Below, piece after piece: positions 34,141 through 46,199 of a DNA stretch of 64,000 nt. The stretch is from Notamacropus eugenii (Eukaryota; Chordata; Mammalia; Diprotodontia; Macropodidae). Within the stretch, counting starts at the first letter, position 1; each line of letters starts with the position of its first letter. The notes under the pieces are model-generated. The model worked only from the letters and a program-made list of their open reading frames with translations. It had not been told where the DNA came from and searched no databases. The position numbers were made by a program, and so were the translations under genes. The stretch is from contig NC_092875.1 of assembly GCF_028372415.1 (NCBI RefSeq), forward strand, positions 34,304,817-34,368,816, in the 5' to 3' direction.

Positions 34141-35399
34141 CTGGTGGACCAAGTCAAAAGCAGAAAAGTCATCACTGACCACAAACGCCATTCACCTTGA
34201 CCTTAGGACTTCTAGGAAGGTCACAGGGTCAAACAACTGCTAACTAGAAAGGTCAAATCTGGCTTTGGTCAGCTTCTTAGTCATACACATCTCTCAAGTC
34301 TGCAAGGTTAGGATCTGGTTGGGAAAGTTCATCTCTCCAAAAAAAAGTCTTGCTGTATGGGGAGCAAATTGTAATCATATTCTGCTACATAAATTATTAT
34401 CAGTGTTTATTCTACTGAGAAATCTATATGAACTGCTCTGAGCCTATTCCCAGGCTGCTGGGATGTGAGCAAGGATGCCTTTCCTTGCAGACACATCACA
34501 ACTCCCTGCACAAGGGGACGGGGATGATGGCACTTCTTTCATAGGCACCATTCTCCGGATTTAAACCTGGGCAGATCAACCACCTGGACCAACCGCATCA
34601 TTCTGCAGATGCAGATGTCTGAGGGCCAGAGAAGGAAAGTCCCTTTCTTGAGGTCAGTTAGGAAGTAGCAGAGATAGATTCACAGCCATGTTCTCTAACT
34701 CCAAATTTCGTGTTTTTGCTATCTTTTTCTGGGGAAGTATTCACTTTTTCAGGCTCCTTAGAGCCCATTCCTAGGTGATGGGACAACAAGCCTCTGCCAA
34801 AGTCATGTGAAAAAGCGAACCCATCTCTAAAAATGGACAGAATCAGATCTTTGAAAACCAAAAGAAGAGAAACCTGGATGGAATCAATGAGTTTGATTCA
34901 CCAGCCCCAGATGAAGTCCTTCCTGGGCTCCTGAAAGACTTGGAGTTTGTGACTGCTCGGAGCTGAAGGAACATGGAGAAGGAATGATGTTTCCCAGAAA
35001 TACTGACTGGATCTTCAAAAAGAGAAAGACAAGTGGAGTCAGAAAACTATGGGCTGCTGAGTCTGACTTTGATTCCTTGCAAACCTCCAAATGTATAATT
35101 AAAAGAATAGTTTGTGATCATTTTGAAAGTGAGATTATCACTAATAGAGCAGAACGGCCTATCATCAAAACAGGTCATACTAAACTAACTTCACTTATTC
35201 TTTATAAGATTACATGACTGGAAGATCAGTGCAGTGCTGTGTATGCTCCTGAGTCTGGCACTGCGCAGGCAGTTAATAAATATTGGTTCATTACTTGATT
35301 GATCCCTGATTAATTTAGAAAGACATTCACGTTATCCTTGTGGATGAGAGGGAGAGATGCAAACTGGACAATCAGGTGTATTAAGATCCAACGAAACGA

Positions 35400-35680
35400 T
35401 TAGACACGAAGAAGAGTTGTTGTTGTTGTTGTTGAGTCATTTCAGTCGTAGCTAACTCTCTGTGACCCCATTTGGGGGTTTTCTTGGCAGAGATACTGGA
35501 GTAGTTTGCCATTTCCTTCTCCAGCTCATTTTACAGACGAGGAAACTGAGACAAACAGGGTGACATGACTTGCCCAGGGTCACACAGGGTGTCTGAAGCC
35601 AGATTTGAACTCATAAAGATGAGTCTCCCTGATTCCAAGCCCAGTGCTCTATCCCCTGTGCCACTTAACTGTCCTTCGAA
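35400..35680 (-). mobile_element. Marsupial tRNA-derived SINE (WSINE1/WALLSI-like)
   Basis: Starts with a (GTT)n run at 35418-35435, then 'gagtcatttcagtcgta', 'tgtgaccccatttgggggttttcttggcagagatactggagtagtttgcc', and ends at the reversed head 'gtgctctatcccctgtgccacttaactgtcc'. Confidence 0.85.
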
Positions 35681-36129
35681 GAGAACAGGAAGGAGCAACT
35701 TGCAAGAGGAGGGAAGGGAGCTGACCATGGTGAACTGACTGGAAGCCAGGTCACATGAAGAAAATCAATTAAAGGCACTAACCTAAAGAGAGAAAACTCA
35801 GTAGGGACATCACAGCTGTCTTCAAGTATGGAAGGATTTTAATGGGAAGGAAGCACTGGATGTGTTCACAGAATTAGTGGGCAGAACTTACAGCAATGGG
35901 GGGAAGTTAGAGGTTTATGCTTGATGTAAAAAAACAAAACTTGCTAACAATCAGAGTTACCCCCAATGTGGATGGAGTTGTCTCAAGAGGGAGTGGTTCC
36001 TGTCAATAGGTCTCCTGCAAAGATGACCACCTACTGGGGATGTGGCAAAGAGGATGCTTGGTCACATACAGGTTAGATTTTGACCAAGAATTCCATGAGG
36101 AAGCACAGAGCCCAAGAAGATCAAAGATA

Positions 36130-36830
36130 GGAAGAAAGGCCAATAAAGAGGCAGAGCAGCTCTCAGGAGATGGCCCTCAATTAAGGAACAGCTAACCAAA
36201 CTGGTCTATGAGTGTAATGGATTATTACTACTCTATAAGAAATGAGGGCAGCTGGGTGGGAAAGTGGATAGAGTGCCAGGCCTAGAGTCATCTTCCCAAG
36301 CTGAAATATGGCCTAAGATCATTACTAGCTGGGCAGCCCTGGGCAAGTCACTTCACCATGTTTGCCTCAGTTTCCTCATCTGTAAAATGATCTGTAGAAG
36401 GAAATGGCAAATCACTCCAGTATCTCTGCCAAGAAAACCCCAAGTGGGGTCACAAAGAGTCGGACATGACTGAAAATGACTGAAGAACAAGAAGAAGAAA
36501 TATGATAAATACAGATAAACTTGGTAAGATTTATATGAACTAATGCAGAAAAGAGTATGAAGAACCAAGAAAACACACAAAATGATGACAACAATGTAAA
36601 TGGAAAGAAAAAAAGCCAATTAAAGGTTCTGTAATTATAATGAACCTAGGAAAGAGAGCCTCCCATTCTTTGCCATGGCAGGAGGATATGGGGGGGGAGA
36701 ATTCCATATACCATCTTGGTTAATTTTGCAGAACTATTTCTTCTCTTCCCTCCTTTTATTCTTTGTTATACAAGATGCCTTACTGTGTAGGAAATGAATT
36801 AGAAATGAAAGTGACAGGAAAAAACAAAAG
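36130..36830 (+). mobile_element. L1 3' fragment split by a SINE insertion
   Basis: L1 ORF2-end wording ('ggccctcaattaaggaacagc', 'gagtgtaatggattattactactctataagaaatga') stops at about 36245 and resumes at about 36505 ('agatttatatgaactaatgcagaaaagagtatgaagaacc'). The SINE sits between. Confidence 0.75.
36246..36500 (+). mobile_element. Marsupial tRNA-derived SINE (WSINE1/WALLSI-like) nested in L1
   Basis: 'ggcagctgggtgggaaagtggatagagtgcc' head, then 'ctgggcaagtcacttcaccatgtttgcctcagtttcctcatctg', 'caaatcactccagtatctctgcc' and 'gggtcacaaagagtcggacatgactgaa'. A likely target-site duplication flanks it: aagaaatga at 36237-36245 and aagaaatatga at 36495-36505. Confidence 0.85.
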
Positions 36831-36924
36831 GATATGAACTGGATCTGTGATTCAGTGGGGAACTCCCAGGTGAAGAAAATCCCTCTACCAATGCGGGTAA
36901 GACACTTTCTACACAACAGTTCTT

Positions 36925-37115
36925 ACAGCAGGAGTTCTGAACTTGGGGTCCATGAAGATTTTTTAAACTATCTGATAACTGTATTTCAATGTAATTGGTT
37001 TCCTCTCTAACCCTATGCATTTTATATATTTAAAAAAGTAATTCTAAGAAGGGTCCACAAGCATCACCAGACTGCCCAAGGGGTCCAGGACCCAAAATTG
37101 GTTAATAATCCCTGA
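36925..37115. mobile_element. hAT-like MITE relic (MER5-type)
   Basis: 'gcaggagttctgaacttggggtccatgaag', 'taactgtatttcaatgtaattggtttcc', 'gggtccacaagcatcaccagactgcccaaggggtcc', and the inverted end 'aattggttaataatccctg'. A second copy of the same family lies at 49396-50570. Confidence 0.6.
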
Positions 37116-37234
37116 CTCAGAAAATTACCCAGGGTTACACAGTCAGAAGGTCAGGGGCAGAATGTGAATCCAGGTCCTTCTGGTTCAGAGTCCAGGTCTC
37201 TAACCACTATCATTATGCAGCTGTCTCTCCAACA

Positions 37235-38840
37235 AACAACAAAAAGTACCCTTAAAAAATGTTTTTAAAAAACATGATTTGAGAGAAATATTAATTGCTC
37301 ATGAGTAGCAGGCCCAGCCAATATTTTTTAAAATGACAATATTACCCAAATTAATTATAAAAGCATTACTTTATGGAGCTGGAAAAAAATAATGTCAAAA
37401 TTCATCTGAAGAAATAAAAAGATCAGGAACCTCAATGAAAATAATGGAAAAGAAAAAAAGGAAATTTAGCAATGCCAGATCTCAAATCATACCTCAAAAC
37501 AGTAATCATCAAAATGATTTACTACTGGTCAAAAAAGAGAGATCGATCATTTTAAGAGATTAGGTTCACAATACTCAGAGGCAAACTAATGCAGTGGCCT
37601 AATATCTGAAAGACCCAGAGACCACAATTACTTGCATAGAACCATTCAACAAAATCTAATAAGAAAACTCGAAAACAGTCTAATGTAAAACTGGTACAGA
37701 TCAACATCTCATACCACATACCAAGATAAGTTCCAAATGGACACATGGTTTAGATATAAAGGGTGACATCAGAAACAAATTAGAGGAGCAAAGAGGGAAT
37801 CACCTTTCAAATCTATGGACAGGGAAACAACTCATGACCAAACAGGATTGAATCACAGAAAATAAAAATTTCAATTACATAAAAATTTAAAGTTTTTGCA
37901 CAAACAAAACCAATGTAGCTAAAATTAGAATGGAAGAATGTAACCAGGAAAAATATAGATTCTCCAATAAAGGCCTCATTTCCAAGATACATAAGGAACT
38001 AATTTAAATTCATTTAATAAGAATCATTCCCCAAATAATAAATGGTCAAAGGGATATGAACAAGCAGTTTTCAGAGGAACAAATCTAAGCTATTAAGAGT
38101 CATGTGAAAATATGTTCCTATTTACTAATAACTGGAGAGGTGGATTTCAAGCAACTTTGAGGTTCTACCTCATACCCCTTAGGTTAGTAAAGGTGACAAA
38201 ACAAGAAAATGAGAAGTGCTGAAGGAGTTGGAGGGAAATATACACTTTAATGTACTCCTGATAGAGTTGTGAACTGACCTAGCCATTCTGGAAAGCATTA
38301 TCACCTACACTCCAAAGAAATCAAAGAAAGAGGAAAAGGATTCTTATGTACAAAAATATTTAAAGCAACTCTTTTTGTAGTGGCAAAGAACTAGAAACTA
38401 AAGAGATGCCCATCAATTGGAAAATGGTATCAAATTGTAATAAAATATTATTGTGACATAAGAAATGATGAAAGGGAAAGTTTCAGAGAAACCTGAGAAG
38501 ACTTGAAATGATGCAGAAGGAAGTGAACTGAACCAGGAGAACAATTTTTATAGTAACAAAACAAACAACTGTGAAAGACTTTTAAGAGCTCTGATCAATG
38601 CACAGGTCAACCTCAATTGCAAAGGACCACAAGCAAGCGTGATGCCCATCTTCTTACAAAGAGGTGACAGACTTAGGGCAGACTGAGACATATTTTTTGA
38701 CATTGTCAATGCAAGAATTTGTCTTGCTTCACTACATATCTGTTAAAAGGGTTGTTTTTCTCCCCTATTGGAAGAGGTGATAAGAGGGGAAGAAAATGGA
38801 TTTTTATTCATTAAAAAAATTTAATTTAAAAAAAGATATG
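37235..38840 (+). mobile_element. L1 ORF2 3' portion and 3' UTR, broken
   Basis: Plus-strand L1 ORF2 order: 'aattaattataaaagcattactttatggagctgg', 'caatgccagatctcaaatcatacc', 'aacagtaatcatcaaaatg', 'caaataataaatggtcaaagggatatgaac', 'atgcccatcaattggaaaatgg', then a 3' UTR to an A-rich end near 38830. Many stops and frameshifts; no working reverse transcriptase. Confidence 0.85.
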
Positions 38841-38910
38841 TTTTAAATTGGATGGTATCTAAGGTCCCTTCCACCTTTGAGATTTTATGGGTATTAAAAA
38901 TAAGCTGATG

Positions 38911-39476
38911 TACAGGAAAGTGGGGGAGAAGGGGATAAGCAGGGTGGGGGAGATGATGGAAGAGAGGGCAATGGGAGGAGGGAGCAATTAAAAGTCAACA
39001 CTCTTGGGAGGGACAAGGTCAAAAGTGAGAATAGAAGAACTAGGGGCAGAGTAGGATGGAGGGAAATATAGTGAGTCTTACACAACATGACTATTATGGA
39101 AGTTATTTGCAAAACTACACATATATGGCCTATACTGAATTACTCGCCTTCCCAGTGGGGATGGGTGGGGAGGGAGGGAGGAAGAAAAGTTGGAACTCAA
39201 AGTTTTAGGAATAATTGTTGAGTATTGTTCTTGCATACAACTGGGAAATAAGGAATACAGGTAATGGCGTACAGAAATTTATCATGCCCTACAGGACAAA
39301 TGAGAAGATGGGGATAAGGAAAGAGAAAGATGTTAGAAGGGAGGGCAGATTGGTGGTAGGGGTAATTAGAATGCTTGGAGTTTTGGGGTGGGGGAGGGGA
39401 GAGATGGGGAGAAAATTTGGAACTTAAAATTTTGAGGAAATGATTGTTGCAAACTTAAAATAAATAAATAAACTAA
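38911..39476 (+). mobile_element. 5'-truncated L1 3' UTR copy with target-site duplication
   Basis: A G-rich L1-type 3' UTR of about 566 bp ending in AAATAAATAAATAAACTAAAAAAA. It is flanked by 15-base direct repeats, aaaaataagctgatg at 38896-38910 and aaaaataagctgacg at 39477-39491 (one mismatch), as expected of target-primed insertion. Confidence 0.75.
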
Positions 39477-39949
39477 AAAAATAAGCTGACGAAAATTTGG
39501 GGCCCCATTTTAGAGAAAAACCTCCATGAAGAAGGGGGAGTCAGTAAGGAATGAGCTTAATTGTATCCCCAAAATATTTTCTTTCAATCAAATGAACAAA
39601 GCTTATCAACACTGTATTACAGAAATCACATACTTAGAAGTAACAATGAGAGTGCATAGCCATGCAGACATTATTCTGGCTGCCCTCCTCCCAAATCCTT
39701 TCTGAAGCTTGTTAAATATCTCCTTATTACAGTTCCCCAAACAGTCTACAAACACTCCCAATGTGTTCCGATCAAGAGGAGAGCAGTATTCTGAAGCTGG
39801 CCGTTCCCTTACTGCAGATGGACAGCACCCTACCTCTCTTGGGCTGCCATGACCCAGAGCTGAATCCTCAAGAGCTTCATGGCCACTAAGACTTGAACAC
39901 TTCACTTGCTGCAGCTCCCTGACCTTCTACTTGGGCAGTGATCTTTTAA

Positions 39950-40635
39950 ATTCAAGGGCAGGTCTTTACAGTGAACCCCAATGACTGTCACTTTATGAGA
40001 ATGGGCCCAAGGCCAACTTGAGCCTGTTGAGATCTTTCTGGATCCTGAATCAACTGTCCATGCCAGCTTTGTGCCACTGGCAAATGTGAGGAGCACACCA
40101 TCTAGTCTTTCATCTAAGTCATGGGTACAGATGTTCAATGGCCTGGGTCCAAGCAGAGTTGCCCTGGAGACATCTCCCGAAGCTAACAGAAAGCCCCTGA
40201 TGATTACCCTCTCAGGTCTCATCAATCCATCAGCTCCACCTCTCTCTCTCAATGACTAGCCCATGTTTCTCCGTCCTGTCCACAAAGGTAACATGGGAGA
40301 TTTTTGTCAAAATACTTTGCTGAAGCCTAGGTAAACTTTATCTCAGCAAGCCACTCATCTCCCACCCTAGTAACTGTCAAAAAAAGGAAATGAAGTTAGT
40401 CTGACATGGCCTGCTCCTGAGGAAGTCACACTGGTTCTCTTGGTGATCACCACTTCCCTTGAAAATGCTCTCCACCTCTCCCTTTACTAACACACTCTAG
40501 CACTTTGTCAGGCACCGAAATTCAAGTTTACTAACTGGTACATTATATTTTTTGAAAATCAGGATATTAGATCTTCTTCATCCCAGTGCATTCCTCTAAA
40601 TCTTCACAACCTTCTGTGAAGAGGTCTGTGTCAAT
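39950..40635. mobile_element. CR1/L3-type non-coding region fragment
   Basis: 'tccgtcctgtccacaaaggtaacatgggagatttttgtcaaaatactttgctgaagcc', then 'aaaaaggaaatgaagttagtctgacatggcctgctcctgaggaag' and 'tttgaaaatcaggatatt'. The same wording occurs, more worn, at 18640-19000. I know this as part of amniote CR1-type LINEs. Confidence 0.55.
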
Positions 40636-40639
40636 GTGG

Positions 40640-41425
40640 ATAGGGGGCTAGACTTGGGTCAGGAAGCCAGGGCTTCAAATTCCACCACTCACAGTGACCA
40701 ACTGTGTAACTGGGGAAAGTCACTTAAACTCTGAGATCCAGCTTCCACGTCTGAAAAACAGTAACAGTATCTACCTCAAAGACTGCTAGAAGGCTCAGCT
40801 GTTATTACTATTATAATGACATTATTTTAAGAATAAAATGTTAATCATCATCATTATCATATTACGTATGTATGATCATACTGCTTACAACTAATTAACT
40901 GTCATATAATGGTAATGATATTGTTAATTAGAATTACTGAGGCAGCAAGGTGACACAATAGATAGAGGGCTGGACCTGGAATGAAGAAGACCTGAGATCA
41001 ACTCTGGTCTCGGACACTAACTGGGTGACCCTGGGAAAGTCACTTTCTCTCTGCCTGCCTCAGCTTCTCCATCTATAAAATGGGGATGATAATAACAGGA
41101 CCTAACCCCAAGAGTTGTTATGAGGATCAAAATTATTGATATATATATATTTTTATTTACATTATAATGATATAATATTATTGTTAACATAATATGCTAT
41201 TTACATTTACTATATATACTTATAAAGTGCTTTCTAAACCTTCAAGTGTTTTATAAATGCCATTGTTGCTGCTATTATTTCAAAGATCACAGAGAGTGGT
41301 TCAGAAGTGGAATAAAGACTGGATGATTTTAGGGTCAGGGGACCTGGATTCAAAGCCCAGCTCTGCCACCTACCACCACCTTGTTAAGTCTCCAGAGGCT
41401 CTTCCAGCTCTAAATTATGCTCCCA
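40640..41425 (+). repeat. Three SINEs in a row (MIR, marsupial SINE, MIR)
   Basis: A MIR-like piece at about 40640-40800, a tRNA-like SINE at about 40935-41280 ('gaggcagcaaggtgacacaatagatagagggctgg', 'tgggtgaccctgggaaagtcac'; its tail is stretched by TA-rich sequence at 41140-41215), and a MIR-like piece at about 41300-41420 ('gggtcaggggacctggattcaaagccc'). Confidence 0.65.
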
Positions 41426-41820
41426 GGACCTCTGCTCCAGTTCTTTCCCAATCCGGGAATGGAGCTGGTCCAGACCATCTGCTAAGGGCAGTAAGATGCT
41501 CTCCTCTAATCTCCTTACTTGCCTGGTGTTTCAGCCTCCATTAACCATTTGTGTACTAGGCTTTCCTCTCTAAACCAATGATACAGATGAAAACTCACAT
41601 ATGAATTAGAAATTTAACTCAGGTCTAAGTGAAAATCATTCCATTTTTCTCAAGCTAATCCTATGAATAACACCCAAAGGAAACACTAGCCAAACTCTTG
41701 GATCTTATTCTAAAAGCTCTCATTTATAAGACAATATGTGTGCATCCTGAGAAGGAAAGAAGGTGATGTCACTTCTTCACATACAAAAATGAGTCTAGGA
41801 CAGGAAAAGCTCATTCTTAC

Positions 41821-41916
41821 CTGAGGTGCTACGTAGTAAGGGGTGAACTGGGGCGTCATCAAGTCCCCTTGGTCAATTTTGGCAAATCCAAAGTCACACA
41901 ACTTAACTGGAGCATC
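41821..41916 (-). CDS. MAPKAPK5: MAPKAPK5 exon 7 (residues 162-193), activation loop
   Basis: Acceptor attttag, donor CAG|GTAAGA. Reads DAPVKLCDFGFAKIDQGDLM then TPQFTPYYVAPQ. It holds the DFG Mg2+ site (168-170) and Thr182, the regulatory phosphorylation site of PRAK. Phase 0 at both ends. Confidence 0.97.
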
Positions 41917-42702
41917 CTAAAATGAGGCAAGTGAGACATATCACTTGAAAGTTCTGCCTTGTGTTGGATATCACATCTGGGGTATGAAGGTCCAGGGAAG
42001 CAGGGTCTGGGGGGAATAGTTCACCTTACTAATGTAGATTGAGGAATATCTTTACTCCCATACAGTAACTGTAACTGTACCAACCAGGAAAAGAAACAAT
42101 GGAAAAGTAAGCCTGAAACCAAATGTGTCCCAATCTTAGTGACCTATTACTTGTAACAGAAGACTGAATCCCTGACTGTTTCAGAAAAAGACTGACAGTT
42201 AAGTACAAAGTGCTTAATGCTATGCTTAACACTTGTTTTAAGACTTAGAAAAATTTAGAGGGAAATTTTATGCCAGTAGAACAAGTATATAGCAATGAAC
42301 AGGGTTAAAAAGTTGCTTTTATCAAGTGTTAACAAGCCCAAAATTTTAATTCAAGGCCAAGCAACAGCATTCCCCCTTATACTGACAGGACACATTCCTT
42401 CTATCTTCTTCCCTTCCCCCGGCTGGAATCAAGCCTGACTGTGGTCATGGGCTCCCAGCAACTGGCCTCTCTTTCGGGCCAAATATAGCTATGGGAGCCA
42501 ACGCTGAGTACACAAGATTTCTGAGACCCAGGCCTTCAGTGATATATGTGGGTGCTGGCAAAGGATCAAACCAGGGTTTTGGTACTCCCTGAAGCCTTAT
42601 GGCCTAAGCCCTCTCTGCCCTCTCACCCCTGAATTTGGCCCATGCAGCCTGAGCTGGGGTTGGAAGAATAACTTGAAATTGTCAAAAAGCCGGGATTCTC
42701 AC

Positions 42703-42792
42703 CAAAGAGTTATCCTTGAAGAGCAGATTCTCAGGCTTGAGGTCTCTGTGTGCAATGTTTAGTGAGTGACAGTGCTGCAAAGCCAAAGCTAT
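42703..42792 (-). CDS. MAPKAPK5: MAPKAPK5 exon 6 (residues 132-161), catalytic loop
   Basis: Acceptor tttccag, donor TTG|GTGAGA. Reads IALALQHCHSLNIAHRDLKP then ENLLFKDNSL, with the complete HRDLKPEN catalytic loop. Gln137 and Ser141 differ from the Arg and Leu I recall in human; Ser141 is the unusual one, since the position packs in the hydrophobic core of helix E in kinases. Confidence 0.96.
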
Positions 42793-43229
42793 CTGGAAAA
42801 GGGCACAATAAATCAACTGAAATTTAGGAGTGAAAAGGGGCTGCATTCCCCTTGCTTAGTTAGACCTCAGAGGAAAATTAAACAATTAGCCTTTTTCCCA
42901 AAATGCAGTACAGACATTTTCAAACAGATTATACTTTTGGAGAAACCCGAAGCAGAGGACATGAAAGAGCAGTCCCACCAAATGAAACCAAGGACTCAGA
43001 TTTAGCGGTAAGCCGCCAGACACCAACACTGGCAAGCAGAGTGGGCTTGGGCTATGTGCGAAGACCAGCAGGAAGGGAGCACCTGTCAGGCATTGTTCTT
43101 TAAAAATGCAAAGCCTCCCTTCATCAGTTGTGCCCTTTTCAGTCCAAGTCGAAGTCCAGAGTAAACAGGGATATTCTTCTGGCGGAGGGCAGTAGCGGCC
43201 CCTGAGTCCATTTCAACGTAAGCTTTACA

Positions 43230-43430
43230 AAGACTTTTCCTCACATCACCCCTGTGAGGTAGATCATAAAAGGATTCTTATTCCTATTTTTTCAGATGAG
43301 GAAACTGAGTCTCAGAGAGATGAAGTGACCTGAGCTTGGCTGCCCATGTTTAGAGGCAGGGATTCACACCCACCGCCCTGGATCCAAGTCCTTCTTTCTT
43401 CCCACTGCACCATACTGATTTTCCTAGACC
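43230..43430 (-). repeat. MIR-type SINE
   Basis: 'cctcacatcacccctgtgaggtagatc', 'cctattttttcagatgaggaaactgagtctcagagaga' and 'gccctggatccaagtccttc' in the reverse MIR order. Confidence 0.75.
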
Positions 43431-44069
43431 CAAGCAATAATAAACAATAGAACTGAGTTCAGAAGGCAGTCACATTCTGTGATCTTCAGGTTCTGACTTT
43501 GAAGAAAAAAAATCTGAAACCATCCAGCTTAATTTTTCCATCTGACTTTCCTCCTAGCTCAGGCTAAACGTTGACAAGTTGTTTATATATATATGGGTTT
43601 GGGGCAGGAGGCTGGGTTCTGTTGTCTTCAAGATAACCACAGGGCATTCTTTATTCCAAAAGAAATTTTAATGTAAGATTTGTTATGCTAACGGAAGATT
43701 TTAAAAAGATATTCAAAGCCGGAGGATAGCATTTCCTAGTTATTCCAAAAATAACATTCCTCTCTGCTGCTCAATGGCATCATGGAAAATTTGGCAGTAC
43801 TTTCTACTCAGAACTATTTGTGCTGTGAGAAATGATTTTTTCTCCCCTCAGCTGGCCTGAAAACACGACCTCTGAGACTTAGCTTTTCACCTTCTCAAGA
43901 GGTCTATTCTCCAGCTGGAGTTCATGAGGTAAATCATCTCTATGACAACCAAACATGAGGTCACACAGAGGAAGAACCCTCGATAGGGACAGGCAGAAGC
44001 AGGGGAAATTCAGAGAAACAAAGATCTTACATACAGTAGGAAATCAAAGAAGAAAGAGAAAGGAAGGCT

Positions 44070-44130
44070 ACACACACATGCTTGCATACACACATGTACA
44101 CACACACGCATGCACTCACACACACACTTT
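44070..44130. repeat. (CA)n microsatellite
   Basis: Interrupted acacac runs with gcatgc steps in the intron between exons 5 and 6. Confidence 0.85.
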
Positions 44131-44559
44131 CCCCACCACCCTTAGTATTTTTACAGGCACAATGATCTTGGAATACACCCCGAAAACACAGTCCCCTAGG
44201 CATTATCAGCAATATTTTAACTCAGCCAAGAAATAGCATGTCAGAGATTCCCTATCTCAAAGATACCCATAGCTACCCAGTACCATCCTCCATCATGAGC
44301 AGAACAACTAGTCGTGCTGTAGGTTTCAGAGAACAGCAAAGTCAAAGTGGCCATCCCTGCAGCCTGGGGGACCCCCAAAAGGCACCAGTTCACAAAGGTC
44401 CCATCTCTCTGCCCAGAGGGCTTTTCCGATCGCATAACAAAGCAGGCAATGAGAGCATCAGATCAAACAAAGCTTTCCTCGGGGCCTCCTTGTTTCCCCC
44501 CAACGAAATTGTTCTTGCCCCAAGTTTGCAGCTGGGTGGCTAGGCAGGGGTTCACTTGC

Positions 44560-44668
44560 CTGCTTTGTTACTTGGCTGGCTTGCTTCTCTGTAAAGTGCC
44601 GGTGCTGGCTGATTCTGTGAAATAGCTCTCCCCCTTCCATCATCTCCATTACAATTAGGAGTCGAGCC
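44560..44668 (-). CDS. MAPKAPK5: MAPKAPK5 exon 5 (residues 95-131), followed by a GC donor
   Basis: Acceptor aaacag, reads ARLLIVMEMMEGGELFHRIS, then QHRHFTEKQASQVTKQ. The junction to exon 6 (Q131/I132) falls at CAG|GCAAGT, so the intron is GC-AG. No GT near this point keeps the frame. MEMMEGGELF is the kinase hinge. Residues seem identical to human. Confidence 0.97.
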
Positions 44669-45054
44669 CTGTTTGAAAGCATTTGATTTTTGTTAAAGTG
44701 AAAAAAATACTCAAACATCAAGTTGTTGACTTAACGATGCACATTTCACACCTGGAAAGTGTGCCACCCTTTTATCCATGTTTAAATACTGCTAGATCAA
44801 TTATGAACTGTCTCTCTCCCCTTCCCCTGGTTCTACCAACCAGACCCTACAGTGCCACACAAAGTTAAGCCAGCTAAGACACAGTCTAAGAAACTAAAAT
44901 GGAAGCAACCCATTTGTTTTTAGGTCACTGAAAACTTTTTTTGTATCTTTAACAAACTCTTAACTTCATTAAGAATTTAAGATGGGGCAAGATCTTGTAA
45001 GCATAGGACCTAATAAATATTCCATAGTATTTTGGATGGGATCACAAGATCCAA

Positions 45055-45250
45055 TATTCTAGTGCTTGGAGATACATCAGAGGCTACCTAGTCCAAAGCT
45101 CTCATTTTACTGATGAAGAAACTAAGGCAGCCATAAGGAGATTAAGTGACTTACCCAAGGTCACAGAGCTATAAGCATCAGCGAAATGTGAACCCAGGTT
45201 CACTGAATTCAGAGGAAGTGACTTAACACTGCACCACAGAATTATAATGA
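45055..45250 (-). repeat. MIR-type SINE
   Basis: 'agctctcattttactgatgaagaaactaaggcagcc', 'agtgacttacccaaggtcacagagc' and 'gtgaacccaggttcactgaattc'. Confidence 0.75.
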
Positions 45251-45995
45251 AAACACTGTCACTGTTCTCCCCTCCTTGCCCCACCCCCCAAAAAATGTGC
45301 TTTTGGGGGCATAAGATGGTAATATAACTGATTCTATATCATTAAGATCTGTTCTTCTCTTTTTCACCTAGTCCCCAATGTAACCCATAATATGTATGTG
45401 CAAGACGAGGTTACAGAGAGGTATGATCTGTGGTCATGGAACAAAGGGCTGGTGGGAAACAGACCTACTGCAATCCCGTCTTCACTGGTACCAAACCAAT
45501 GAGCCACCCAACTACAGAGATCATCTCCCATGAAAAATGAGATTCAACCAGAACCTGCCTTGTCCCACTGGAGCTACTAAAAGCAAACAATCAGACATCC
45601 CCCCCAAAGTTCCCAAGAAGACTCCTTCTATTTCGGCCACCTCTTTTCAATACGAAGGCTTCATATCTAAATGTTGCTTGCTTCCAAAAGTTTTCACCAA
45701 TAATGCCTCCTTATCAAATAGAGACCATTTAGTTTGTGATCTATATTTACCAGGGTAGGCCCATGTCCTTCTTTATTTTCAAAGTAAAGTAGTGATGCTT
45801 GTTACAAATGGTGAGAAAGCAGATCTGTGCTGGACAACACAAGATGGTAACTTTACAAAAAGTAGAAATTTCTGCTCAATTTCCATTCTAGCAACTGGGG
45901 TTTTTTATAGCCAGGTTAACTTTCAAGATTTTGCCTTAAACACCAGCGAGCTGAGAAATGGGAAGCAAGTGTTCCAACTTTCCCAAGCATCTTAC

Positions 45996-46093
45996 CTTGG
46001 GCTGGATTCATGAGGAAACTGCACACTGTTAGCGTATACTTCAATAATCTGCACAATATTTGGATGTGTTGCACACATCATATGCAGACGTAC
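45996..46093 (-). CDS. MAPKAPK5: MAPKAPK5 exon 4 (residues 63-95)
   Basis: Acceptor ctttaag, donor AG|GTAAGA. Reads VRLHMMCATHPNIVQIIEVY then ANSVQFPHESSPR, covering helix C and the following strands of the kinase N-lobe. Tyr82 replaces Phe. Confidence 0.97.
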
Positions 46094-46199
46094 CTTAAAG
46101 AGAAGAGGAAAGGTTACCATGGAGGGGGTTTTGCAAATGCTTTCCTTCCAAACTTCCAGGGTCCTGAAAGAGCCCAGTGGAATGAGGAGGCAGCATGTT

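Noticed and set aside
36246-36290. tRNA gene-like segment (also in the other SINE heads)
   Set aside because: These are tRNA-derived SINE heads with decayed boxes, continuous with the SINE body; no intact cloverleaf was evident.
37235-38840. Active L1 reverse transcriptase
   Set aside because: Many stops and frameshifts, 5' truncated; not a working element. The same holds for the other LINE copies.
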